Shown piece after piece: positions 4,548-11,734 of a stretch of 15,835 nt of DNA. The DNA is taken from assembly GCA_049297375.1 (NCBI GenBank), contig JBAQUF010000062.1, positions 1 to 15,835 of the forward strand, read 5' to 3'. Position numbers and translations under genes: made by a program. How positions within the stretch are numbered: the stretch's first letter is position 1; the number at the start of each line of letters is the position of its first letter. This DNA is from JAAZNV01 sp049297375. GTDB lineage: Bacteria; Patescibacteriota; WWE3; UBA101185; UBA10185. The notes beneath the pieces were generated by a model, which made no database searches, was not told where the DNA came from, and saw only the letters and a program-made list of their open reading frames with translations.

Positions 4548-6656
4548 TTACCTTTTTCCAGATTTAACTTTTGATACTTTTAAAATATCAATAACTAAAC
4601 CATTCTTACCACCAGAAACCTTAACCTTTTCTCCTTTAATAAGCTCATTTTTAATAATCATGCTAGATAAAACATTATCTATTTCCTTTTGTACCAACCT
4701 TCTTAAAGGTCTAGCACCATACTCTTCACTGTATCCTTTTTCAGATAAATACTTAATTGCAGATTCACTAGCATCTATATCTATCCCTTGTTCTCCAAGC
4801 ATACTCTCAGTTCTCTTAAGCAGTCTTCTAGTTATTTCTTGAGTATCTTCTGGACTTAAATTTTTAAATATAACAATATCATCAATTCTATTTAAAAACT
4901 CCGGTCTAAAAGAATCTTTTAGCAAGCTTGATATTCTATTATCAAACTCTTTATCATTTTCTTCTTTTTGTTTCTTAGCACCTTTCCCAAACCCTATTTC
5001 ATGTCTTCTTAAAAATTCACTTCCAACATTTGATGTCATTATTAGAATCGTATTTTTAAAGTCTACTGTTCTACCTTTGCTATCAGTAAGTCTTCCATCT
5101 TCCATAATTTGAAGCAAAGCATTAAAAGTATCAGGATGAGCTTTTTCTATTTCATCAAGCAATATAACTGAAAAAGGCTTTCTTCTAACCACATCTGTAA
5201 GTTGCCCTCCTTGATCAAATCCAATATATCCAGGAGGAGCTCCAATAAGCTTGGATACAGAATGCTTTTCCATATACTCACTCATATCAAGTCTTACCAT
5301 CATATCTTCATTGCCATATAATGCCTCAGCTAAAGCCTTTGCAAGCTCTGTTTTACCAACTCCAGTTGGTCCTAGGAACAAAAAGGCACCAATAGGCCTT
5401 TTAGGATCCTTTAAACCAGCTCTAGCCCTCCTAATAGCCTCAGAGAGAACAGAAATGGCACTTTTCTGATCCACTATCCTCTTGCTAATTGTTTCTTCAA
5501 GCTTTAAAAGCCTTTCTCTTTCTGCAACACTTAAACTTTCAAGAGGAATGCCAGTAGCACGAGATACTACCTTGTAAACAGCTTCTTCCTTAACTTCTGC
5601 AGTTTCTTCAAGCTTTGTTTTTGTCCAAATTTCTAAAAGCTCTGCTTTCACTTTTTCTAATCCTTCTAACCTAGCTTTTAATTTACCTTTCTCATCAGAA
5701 GACAAATCTCTCTTCTTAAGTTTTTTGTTTATTGATTCAATTTCTTCTTCAACATTCTTTAAATTCTCAGGTTCCTTAACTTGAGAAAGTCTAACAAGAG
5801 CACAAGCTTCATCAATAAGATCAATTGCTTTATCTGGCAAAAATCTATCACTAATATATCTATCACTCATCTTAACTGCAGCTTCAATTGCTTCATCTGA
5901 TATTTTTACATGATGATGTTTCTCATATCTATCTCTTAAACCTTCAAGAATCTCAACAGTTTGCTCAGTAGTTGGTTCATTAACCATTACAGGCTGAAAT
6001 CTCCTTTCAAGAGCAGCATCTCTTTCAATATACTTTCTGTAATCATCAATTGTTGTTGCACCAACCATCTGGAGCTCTCCTCTTGATAATGCCGGTTTTA
6101 ATATATTTGCTGCATCCATAGAACCTTCTGCACTTCCAGCCCCAACAACCGTATGAAGTTCATCTACAAAAAGAATTATTTGACCAGATGCATTAATAAC
6201 TTCTTGAATAATATCTTTAAGTCTTTCTTCAAACATTCCCCTATGAGAAGTTCCTGCAACAATAGATGCAAGATCAAGCATAAAAACTCTTTTACCTCTT
6301 AATGGTTCTGGAACTAATCCTTCAACAATCTTTTGAGCCAAACCTTCAACTATTGCAGTTTTACCAAATCCAGGATCTCCAATAAGTACAGGATTATTCT
6401 TTGTTCTTCTGGATAATATATGGATGACTCTGTCAATTTCATCTTTTCTTCCAATAACAGGATCAAGCTTTCCTTCTCTTGCCATTGAAGTTAAGTCTCT
6501 TCCAAACTTCTCTAGCTTTCCTGCTGTATCTGATGTTTCTTCCATAACTTCTTGATAACAAACTTCACACAAAGCCATGTAGACTTGTTTTCCATCAATT
6601 ATTCTTGTTATTGGTATTCTAGCGGGTCTTTGCCCGCATCTGTGGCACAAAACCAT
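4548..6656 (-). CDS. Clp-family AAA+ unfoldase with N-terminal zinc finger (ClpE/ClpC-like)
   Basis: The 702-residue protein is a two-ring Hsp100 ATPase that should unfold damaged proteins and feed them to ClpP. The N-terminus is a four-cysteine zinc finger (C4-x2-C7 and C30-x2-C33), as in ClpE; the usual double Clp N-domain is absent. The first AAA module has Walker A GDPGFGKT at 93-100 and Walker B IILFVDELH. A short coiled middle region (EEEIESINKKLKK and following) resembles ClpC/ClpE and is too short for the ClpB M-domain. The second module has Walker A GPTGVGKT and Walker B VILLDEIEK. EIGFGKG between the SNVGS and FRPEFLNRID segments is in the place of the ClpP-docking loop, supporting a protease partner. 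The promoter carries a CIRCE operator. No ClpP gene is in the window. Confidence 0.93.
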   Translation of the reverse strand: MVLCHRCGQRPARIPITRIIDGKQVYMALCEVCYQEVMEETSDTAGKLEKFGRDLTSMAREGKLDPVIGRKDEIDRVIHILSRRTKNNPVLIGDPGFGKTAIVEGLAQKIVEGLVPEPLRGKRVFMLDLASIVAGTSHRGMFEERLKDIIQEVINASGQIILFVDELHTVVGAGSAEGSMDAANILKPALSRGELQMVGATTIDDYRKYIERDAALERRFQPVMVNEPTTEQTVEILEGLRDRYEKHHHVKISDEAIEAAVKMSDRYISDRFLPDKAIDLIDEACALVRLSQVKEPENLKNVEEEIESINKKLKKRDLSSDEKGKLKARLEGLEKVKAELLEIWTKTKLEETAEVKEEAVYKVVSRATGIPLESLSVAERERLLKLEETISKRIVDQKSAISVLSEAIRRARAGLKDPKRPIGAFLFLGPTGVGKTELAKALAEALYGNEDMMVRLDMSEYMEKHSVSKLIGAPPGYIGFDQGGQLTDVVRRKPFSVILLDEIEKAHPDTFNALLQIMEDGRLTDSKGRTVDFKNTILIMTSNVGSEFLRRHEIGFGKGAKKQKEENDKEFDNRISSLLKDSFRPEFLNRIDDIVIFKNLSPEDTQEITRRLLKRTESMLGEQGIDIDASESAIKYLSEKGYSEEYGARPLRRLVQKEIDNVLSSMIIKNELIKGEKVKVSGGKNGLVIDILKVSKVKSGKR

Positions 6657-6663
6657 GTTACAT

Positions 6664-6692
6664 ATATTAGCACTCTATATTATTGAGTGCAA
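6664..6692 (-). promoter_or_regulatory. Sigma-70-type promoter of clp, predicted leaderless
   Basis: TTGCAC (6687-6692) and TAATAT (6664-6669) are separated by exactly 17 bases. The -10 box ends 7 bases before the ATG at 6656, so transcription should start at or beside the start codon. No Shine-Dalgarno is possible in such a message. Confidence 0.75.
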
Positions 6693-6693
6693 G
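6667..6693 (-). promoter_or_regulatory. CIRCE operator (HrcA repressor site)
   Basis: The plus strand reads TTAGCACTC, 9 bases, then GAGTGCAAG. The left arm and the 9-base spacer match the CIRCE consensus (TTAGCACTC-N9-GAGTGCTAA) exactly; the right arm matches at 7 of 9. It overlaps the -35 box, the whole spacer and part of the -10 box of the clp promoter. Bound HrcA would block RNA polymerase until heat shock. Confidence 0.9.
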
Positions 6694-6712
6694 AACCTAT
6701 ATTAACTACACT

Positions 6713-8542
6713 TTAATGCTCCCATTGATCAGCCACAAAAGCCTTTGCTTCAACAGGAACTTTTTTAATAAACAACTCGCCTGCCCTACACATTTCTTTA
6801 GATTGTATTACTGACCATTCCTCAGCTTGATCTTCTCTTATCTCACATACAACTTCATCATGAACAGTTAAAACAGGACAAGCATCAAATCCCTTTTCCT
6901 TTATCTTTTCTTGAAGAAACACTAAAGCATATTTAGTAGCATCTGCATTTGTCCCTTGAATTGGATGGTTCTTTGCTTGTCTTTCAATATGTCCAATTTT
7001 TCTTTGGTACTCTGGATCTGTTTTATCTGGTTTTATATACCATCTCTTTCTTCCAGCAGGAGTGGTACTCCACCCAGTCTTTACTGCTTCCTTTGCAACT
7101 TTATCCAAGAACGCTCTGACACCAGGGTAAAGTTTAAAATATTTATCTAAATACTCTTTTCCTCTTTCTGCAGAAACTCCAATTTGTTTTGCTAAACTGT
7201 TTGAACCTCTTCCATACATTAGTCCAAAATTAATTGACTTTGCTGCAAATCTTTCTTGAGGATGCTCCTTTGCAAAGTTAGGAGTAAGCTCCAATCCAAA
7301 CATTAAAGCAGCAGTATGAGAATGAACATCAACTCCTTTTTGAAATGCTTCAATCAAAGATGGATCTCCAGAAAGATCTGCCATAATTCTCATCTCCATA
7401 GTTGAATAATCTGTAGTAACAAGCTTATTACCAGATTCTGGGTTAAAACATGACCTAAATGGAGCACTTTCTGACTGTCTTGGTATTTGCTGAAAGTTTG
7501 GATTATTACATGAAAATCTACCAGTAGATGCTCCTAGTTGATTAAAGTCTGGATGAATTCTACCTGTCTTTTTATTTATCTTTGAAATTAAATTTTCTCC
7601 AAAAGCAGATACTAGTTTTTCATACCCTCTGTATTCTCTAAGCATTTTAACAATAGGGTCGTTTACAAGCTCCAAAATACCATCTCCAGTGGAAGGTAAA
7701 TCAAGATGCATTTTATTATTAAACAAGTCCATTAACTGTGCTTGACTATTAATATTTATAGAATCTCCAATATTGCCAAAGAGATCTATTGTATTTGATT
7801 TAAAGAAAGGTCTAATTTCCTTTTGAAATTGTTTTGCAAGATCATCTCTTTTTAATGAGATACTTTTAATAATTTCCTTCCACCTTTTAATATCCACATG
7901 AACTCCTCTTAATTCCATATCACCAACAACCCTGGTAACTGCAAACTCAAGTTTTGCAATATTTACTAAATCATCTTTCTTAAGTTTCTTTAATTGTTCA
8001 TCAAAGACTGGAAAGAGAATTAATGTGTCAATAGCACTGTATTTCAGCTGATTTTCATTTAACCTTGTAGATGCAGTCATAGTCTCAAATGTTTCTCTAA
8101 TAGCTTTTTGAAGATCAACTCCTGCGTATTTTCCAGCAAGTTCTTTTAATGAATAATATCCTCTACCTATACCCATGTTTAACACAACTTCTGTTAACAT
8201 TGTGTCATAAATGTTAGCTACTTCTATCTTAAGATTTTGTTTAATATGTTTGTAATCAAATTTTCCATTGTGAAGTATTTTAATAATCTTATTGTTTTCT
8301 AAGAAGTTTTTAAATCTTGGAATTTCTCCAAGTTGTAATTGTCTAGCGTCAAATATAAAGGATTTAGTAGGAGTTCCAACTTGAACGGTTAAAACAACAG
8401 TATCGTATGGATCAAGAGATGTGCCTTCAATATCTACTCCAACTACTTTTTCTTTTTCTAATTCATCTAAAGCTTGATTCACTAAATCTATGCTTGTGAC
8501 ATGAGTGTATATTGGGTTTTCTGGATCAAACTTTAATTCCAT
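6713..8542 (-). CDS. polA: Family-A DNA polymerase I with 3'-5' exonuclease, no 5' nuclease
   Basis: The 609-residue enzyme combines a DnaQ-like proofreading domain with a family-A polymerase. Exonuclease motif I is VDIEGTSLD with D37 and E39, motif II is LHNGKFDYKHI, and motif III is YSAIDTL, so the metal-binding acids are present. Polymerase motif A is TTDYSTMEMR, motif B (O-helix) is RFAAKSINFGLMYG, and motif C is TVHDEVVCE, giving both catalytic aspartates. The flap-nuclease domain of full-length Pol I (about 300 residues) is missing, as in a natural Klenow fragment, so a separate 5' nuclease is expected elsewhere. The ATG at 8542 is chosen over the upstream in-frame start at 8617 because the protein then begins MELKFDPEN and the exonuclease fold starts normally. 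No Shine-Dalgarno is visible; TAATAT ends 8 bases before ATG. A role in repair and Okazaki-fragment filling is expected. Confidence 0.95.
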   Translation of the reverse strand: MELKFDPENPIYTHVTSIDLVNQALDELEKEKVVGVDIEGTSLDPYDTVVLTVQVGTPTKSFIFDARQLQLGEIPRFKNFLENNKIIKILHNGKFDYKHIKQNLKIEVANIYDTMLTEVVLNMGIGRGYYSLKELAGKYAGVDLQKAIRETFETMTASTRLNENQLKYSAIDTLILFPVFDEQLKKLKKDDLVNIAKLEFAVTRVVGDMELRGVHVDIKRWKEIIKSISLKRDDLAKQFQKEIRPFFKSNTIDLFGNIGDSININSQAQLMDLFNNKMHLDLPSTGDGILELVNDPIVKMLREYRGYEKLVSAFGENLISKINKKTGRIHPDFNQLGASTGRFSCNNPNFQQIPRQSESAPFRSCFNPESGNKLVTTDYSTMEMRIMADLSGDPSLIEAFQKGVDVHSHTAALMFGLELTPNFAKEHPQERFAAKSINFGLMYGRGSNSLAKQIGVSAERGKEYLDKYFKLYPGVRAFLDKVAKEAVKTGWSTTPAGRKRWYIKPDKTDPEYQRKIGHIERQAKNHPIQGTNADATKYALVFLQEKIKEKGFDACPVLTVHDEVVCEIREDQAEEWSVIQSKEMCRAGELFIKKVPVEAKAFVADQWEH

Positions 8543-8631
8543 ACAAAGTAATATTAACAGGTTAGTTCTTAATAATTTACAAATGTTAGTTGTAGTATCA
8601 CAGCACTTCTTTATCACCTATAGAACAGTTA

Positions 8632-8640
8632 TGATACAAT
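8632..8640 (+). promoter_or_regulatory. Extended -10 promoter of the 114-aa gene
   Basis: TGATACAAT is an extended -10 element about 28 bases before the start codon, giving a leader near 22 bases. No -35 match is seen. Its style (TGn box, short A-rich leader, AAAGGAG) resembles the two cassette genes at 3058-3924. Confidence 0.55.
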
Positions 8641-8655
8641 TCCGACAAATATATA

Positions 8656-8662
8656 AAAGGAG
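8656..8662 (+). promoter_or_regulatory. Strong Shine-Dalgarno of the 114-aa gene
   Basis: AAAGGAG stands 6 bases before the ATG at 8669 and settles the start of this orphan gene. Confidence 0.85.
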
Positions 8663-8668
8663 AAGATA

Positions 8669-9013
8669 ATGAAAAAAGTAGAAATTAGAGGTGATGGTTT
8701 TGTAATCAAAGTAGAAGAAGGACCAGAGGATCCAATTGACGCAGAGGCTGTAATTTTCATCCCAGATGACAAAGTACCAACGATACAAGACGTAGAGGGA
8801 TCCGTTGGAAGGTGTGTCATAACTATAAAAGGCTGTGAAACACCAAAAGTTCAAATGTGGCGTATAAAGGGCAATCAGGTTCTACTAGGAAGCGAAATGG
8901 AACTAAGCAATGTAGACATCTCATTCTTTAATGTAGTTCTGCAAGGGATGATCCTAACAGGTCTAGAGTCTTTTCAGGAGGCTTTTAGAAATCTGCCAAT
9001 CAAGTTTACCTAA
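8669..9013 (+). CDS. Uncharacterised small soluble protein
   Basis: I do not recognise this 114-residue protein. There is no signal peptide or membrane helix. The sequence is acidic in its first third (VEEGPEDPIDAEAVIFIPDDK) and alternates hydrophobic and polar residues in a beta-like way through VGRCVITIKG and VQMWRIKGNQVLLGSEMEL. It ends in a probable helix, GLESFQEAFRNLPIKF. Two cysteines (C49, C56) are too few for a metal site. It is an isolated rightward gene between divergent polA and convergent gatB, with its own extended -10 promoter, a strong Shine-Dalgarno and a shared terminator, so it is a one-gene unit like the cassette pair near 3-4 kb. The regulatory signals make a real gene likely. 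Domain-level similarity to the cassette proteins is not convincing by eye. Confidence 0.65.
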   Translation: MKKVEIRGDGFVIKVEEGPEDPIDAEAVIFIPDDKVPTIQDVEGSVGRCVITIKGCETPKVQMWRIKGNQVLLGSEMELSNVDISFFNVVLQGMILTGLESFQEAFRNLPIKFT

Positions 9014-9026
9014 TCTAAAGACAGCA

Positions 9027-9055
9027 AAGCACAGATATACTAATTATCTGTGCTT
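9027..9055. terminator. Bidirectional terminator shared by the 114-aa gene and gatB
   Basis: An 11-bp perfect stem (9027-9037 with 9045-9055, AAGCACAGATA against TATCTGTGCTT) encloses a 7-base loop. It begins 14 bases after the stop of the rightward gene. The gatB stop codon (9040-9042) is inside the loop, so gatB's last codons form one arm. The T-runs on both sides are interrupted, so efficiency is uncertain. Confidence 0.65.
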
Positions 9056-10383
9056 CTCTTTAACAATAACCTTAGAGCTTCTCTTACCTTGTCTGGTGTA
9101 GTACTCCCTTTTGTTTCTTTCATAACTTGTCCAATTAAAAACTGAAGTGAATTCTCTTTACCATTTTTGTAATCAGTAACAGCCTTTTGATTTAATTCCA
9201 AAACTTTTTCAACAGCTTTTTCTAATTCACTATCATTAATTAATTCCTTTGCTCCTCCAATATAGTTACTAAACTCATCATCTGACATATTGTGTGTTTC
9301 TTTCTTGTTTATTAAAGCATTAGCAACTTTTGTTCCATCTAAACCTAATTTTACTAGATGTTCATACTTCTTAATCATTTCTTTGCTTAAATTGTTTACT
9401 AGCCTTACAGATAATTCAGCAGTAATTTTGCATTCTGAAACAAGCCTTAGTTTAATATTATAAGGAAGCTCCGGAATTTCTCTCTTTAGACTCTCAACAT
9501 AATCCTTGCTAAACACCATTGGAGGAATATCTGGTTCTGGAAAATACCTATAATCCTTAGCTTCTTCCTTACTCCTTTGAGAAACAGTAACTCCTTTATC
9601 TTCATCAAACCCCCTATTTTCTTGAAATGGCATTTCACCCCTTTCAAATACTTCAAGCTGTCTTTCAACTTCAGCATTAACTGCCCTTTCCATAAATCTA
9701 AATGAATTAATATTTTTAATTTCAACTTTATATGGAGCAAGCTCTCCTTTTTCTTCCATTTCTTTTGTTCTTAAAGAAATATTTGCTTCAAGCCTCATTT
9801 GACCTTTCTCCATGTCAACATCCCCGATACCTAAAAATCTCACAACGTATTGAACTTTCTTGCAAAACTCTACTGCATCCTTAACATCACTAAATATAGG
9901 TTTAGTAACAATTTCAACAAGGGGAACTCCTGACTTATTAAAATCAAGAAGAGTTTTATTTTTTTGATGAATAGATTTTGCTACATCTTCCTCTAAATGA
10001 ACTCTTTCTATTTCTGCTTTGAAACCATTATCTAACTCCACCACACCTTCTTTGCATAATGGTTGCTTGTACTGACTAATTTGATATCCTTTTGGAAGAT
10101 CTGGATAAAAGTAGTGTTTTCTATCAAACCTTGTATTTTCATTCAAAGAACAACCTAAAGCTAACCCTAAAATTTGAGTCTTTTTAACTGCTTCCTCATT
10201 TGGAACAGGAAGGGCCCCAGGAAGTCCAAGACACACTGGACATGTTATTGAATTGGGTTCTTTTTCCCAAATGTCTGCACTACACTTGCAAAACATCTTT
10301 GTTTCTGTATTAAGATGCAAATGAATTTCTAATCCTAAGACTAGCTTGTAATTCTCTTTTGTTATTCTTAAACTATTTTTCAT
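9040..10383 (-). CDS. gatB: Asp/Glu-tRNA amidotransferase subunit B
   Basis: GatB activates the misacylated Glu-tRNA(Gln) or Asp-tRNA(Asn) with ATP so that ammonia from GatA can amidate it. The 447 residues contain the family landmarks GLEIHLHLNTETKMFCKC, the second cysteine pair in CPVCLGLPGALPVPN (zinc site), RKHYFYPDLPKGYQISQYKQPL, and DFNKSGVPLVEIVTKP. The C-terminal third is the helical GatB/YqeY tRNA-binding region, slightly shorter than in typical 475-residue homologues. ATG at 10383 is preferred to an in-frame TTG at 10398: TTGAGA-N17-GATAAA ends 6 bases before it, and no Shine-Dalgarno exists. The gene closes the gat cluster but is separated from gatCA by three other genes, and its own promoter would allow separate transcription. 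Confidence 0.97.
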   Translation of the reverse strand: MKNSLRITKENYKLVLGLEIHLHLNTETKMFCKCSADIWEKEPNSITCPVCLGLPGALPVPNEEAVKKTQILGLALGCSLNENTRFDRKHYFYPDLPKGYQISQYKQPLCKEGVVELDNGFKAEIERVHLEEDVAKSIHQKNKTLLDFNKSGVPLVEIVTKPIFSDVKDAVEFCKKVQYVVRFLGIGDVDMEKGQMRLEANISLRTKEMEEKGELAPYKVEIKNINSFRFMERAVNAEVERQLEVFERGEMPFQENRGFDEDKGVTVSQRSKEEAKDYRYFPEPDIPPMVFSKDYVESLKREIPELPYNIKLRLVSECKITAELSVRLVNNLSKEMIKKYEHLVKLGLDGTKVANALINKKETHNMSDDEFSNYIGGAKELINDSELEKAVEKVLELNQKAVTDYKNGKENSLQFLIGQVMKETKGSTTPDKVREALRLLLKRSTDN

Positions 10384-10389
10384 ATCAAA

Positions 10390-10418
10390 TTTATCCAATT
10401 CAGTTAAATATTTCTCAA
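10390..10418 (-). promoter_or_regulatory. Predicted leaderless promoter of gatB
   Basis: TTGAGA (10413-10418) touches the stop codon of the dehydrogenase gene. GATAAA (10390-10395) follows after exactly 17 bases and the ATG after 6 more. Promoter read-out would start at the start codon. Confidence 0.5.
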
Positions 10419-11117
10419 CTAATAACCATTCTTTCTAAGAACAACTTCATCAAGATTTATATCATCAAAGAAAACTGCTATTTCAACTATTCTTGCAACC
10501 TTTTCTGGATCCATTGCTTCACTCATGTCTCTATTAGCACATGCATTTTTAAATAAGTTTGTTTTCATAAGTCCTGGGTATATTCCAACTACTTTAATAT
10601 TGTACTTTTCCAGTTCTTTGCTCATTGCTTTAGTAAAACCAGTAACTGCCCATTTGGAAGCTATATAAATGCTTCTTTCTGGTTTAACTTCAAGCCCATT
10701 TACTGAATTTATGTTTATTATCTTTCCTGATTTTTGTTTTTTCATTATTGGTAGAACAGTCTTAGTTATATTTATTGTTCCAACAGTGTTTACAAGGATT
10801 ACCTTTGCAATATCACTATACTCATTTTCATCTAATTCCCCTCCAACCCACACTCCAGCATTATTTATTAACACATCTATTTTTTTGTATTCAGCTTCAA
10901 TTTCAGAAACTACAGATTTAATATTTTCTACATTTGTAATATCACAAAAATATTTATCACAACCTAATTCTTTTGCAGTATCATCTAACGTATCTTGATG
11001 ATTAGAAAGAATAACAACATCGTTACCTTTGCAAAGCTTCTTTGCAATTTCCTTTCCTAATCCTTCCGATCCTCCTGTTATCAATATTACTTTTTTATCT
11101 TCTTTGCTTTCCTTCAT
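10419..11117 (-). CDS. Short-chain dehydrogenase/reductase (SDR)
   Basis: The 232-residue protein is a classical SDR with a Rossmann fold. The cofactor glycine motif is TGGSEGLG at about residues 14-21, the adenine-side motif CDIT follows the fourth strand, and NNAG is present. The catalytic set is Asn in LVNTVG, Ser in ININSVNG, and Tyr-x3-Lys in IYIASK. The length is normal. The first strand is followed by LSN rather than an acidic or clearly basic residue, so the preference for NAD or NADP is not evident. The substrate is unknown; sugars, lipids and ketones are all handled by this superfamily. It starts 4 bases after the stop of the HEPN-like gene, indicating translational coupling in the gat cluster, and it has no Shine-Dalgarno of its own. 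Confidence 0.9.
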   Translation of the reverse strand: MKESKEDKKVILITGGSEGLGKEIAKKLCKGNDVVILSNHQDTLDDTAKELGCDKYFCDITNVENIKSVVSEIEAEYKKIDVLINNAGVWVGGELDENEYSDIAKVILVNTVGTINITKTVLPIMKKQKSGKIININSVNGLEVKPERSIYIASKWAVTGFTKAMSKELEKYNIKVVGIYPGLMKTNLFKNACANRDMSEAMDPEKVARIVEIAVFFDDINLDEVVLRKNGY

Positions 11118-11121
11118 AGCT

Positions 11122-11514
11122 TTAAACTTTTACTCCTAATATATACAAAGCTTCCTTTAAGTTATTTATAGCTTCTATAACTACAAAATATGGAGGTTCA
11201 AAACCAGATTCGTGAACTAAACTATTCCTAAGTTTATGTGCTTCCCAAACTTTATTGTACAAACTCCTATCAAATAAATCTTGAGATTCTTTTAATCTTT
11301 CTCCCATTGCTTCACCACCAACAATATCTCTTAAAGCATTATCTAAGGATTTATCAGCACTAATTAAAGCTTGTCTTAATTGAGAAGGTCCTTTTTGAGA
11401 AACTAAAACATTAATATTCTCCCAATCTCTTCTAATATTTTCTACAGTAGATAAAGATACAGAACCTTTGCTTCCTTTATTTATTTTCTTTTTAAATATA
11501 AAATCTAAAAACAT
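11122..11514 (-). CDS. HEPN-like small helical protein
   Basis: The 130-residue protein has a short hydrophobic and basic N-terminus (MFLDFIFKKK), a flexible linker rich in Ser and Gly, and then a largely helical domain (about 24-130). Within it GERLKES, VWEAHKLRNSLVHESG and a final helix IEAINNLKEALYIL are visible. R96-N97-x3-H101 matches the R-[polar]-x(n)-H signature of HEPN domains, in which the Arg and His form a metal-independent RNase site. I recall related proteins as common hypothetical proteins in Patescibacteria. Whether this one is a nuclease is not known, and no antitoxin partner (MNT nucleotidyltransferase or similar) is adjacent. The ATG at 11514 follows AGGA by 8 bases. It lies between a small membrane protein and the SDR. 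Confidence 0.65.
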   Translation of the reverse strand: MFLDFIFKKKINKGSKGSVSLSTVENIRRDWENINVLVSQKGPSQLRQALISADKSLDNALRDIVGGEAMGERLKESQDLFDRSLYNKVWEAHKLRNSLVHESGFEPPYFVVIEAINNLKEALYILGVKV

Positions 11515-11551
11515 ATTCCTATCCTGCTTTATTATCCTTTACTTCATTTAT

Positions 11552-11734
11552 TTAAATTTTCTTACTGGTCATAAAGTAAAGAAATGTAAAGAAACCTCCA
11601 AAAACTGCTTCTACAATAAGTAGTGTTTTTATAGACAAACTAGACGCATTTATCCCAAGAACTCCAAACAATAATACATTTACAAATACTAAAGTTACTA
11701 TAAATACAGCTACTCCTATCATTAGTGATTTCAT
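11552..11734 (-). CDS. Small two-helix membrane protein, coupled to gatA
   Basis: The 60-residue protein is almost entirely hydrophobic. Helix 1 spans about residues 4-28 and helix 2 about 36-55, joined by a short polar loop (NASSLSIKT), with a basic end (TSKKI). Both termini would be cytoplasmic by the positive-inside rule. Its ATG overlaps the gatA stop as ATGA, so translation is likely coupled to gatA. No family is recognised, and nothing points to a role in the amidotransferase itself. Confidence 0.7.
   Translation of the reverse strand: MKSLMIGVAVFIVTLVFVNVLLFGVLGINASSLSIKTLLIVEAVFGGFFTFLYFMTSKKI

Noticed and set aside
4193..5469. Plus-strand ORFs opposite rplS and clp (for example 4193-4453, 4660-4842, 5251-5469)
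   Set aside because: They lie antisense to clearly conserved proteins, have low-complexity Phe/Leu/Ser-rich products and no ribosome site; they are frame shadows.
6667..6693. The inverted repeat after polA as a polA terminator
   Set aside because: It has no T-run, matches CIRCE precisely and sits on the clp promoter. A secondary role in termination cannot be excluded, but the operator explains it.
8618..8854. Minus-strand ORFs opposite the 114-aa gene
   Set aside because: Two overlapping frames with no conserved pattern cover the promoter and Shine-Dalgarno of the rightward gene, whose own signals are much stronger.
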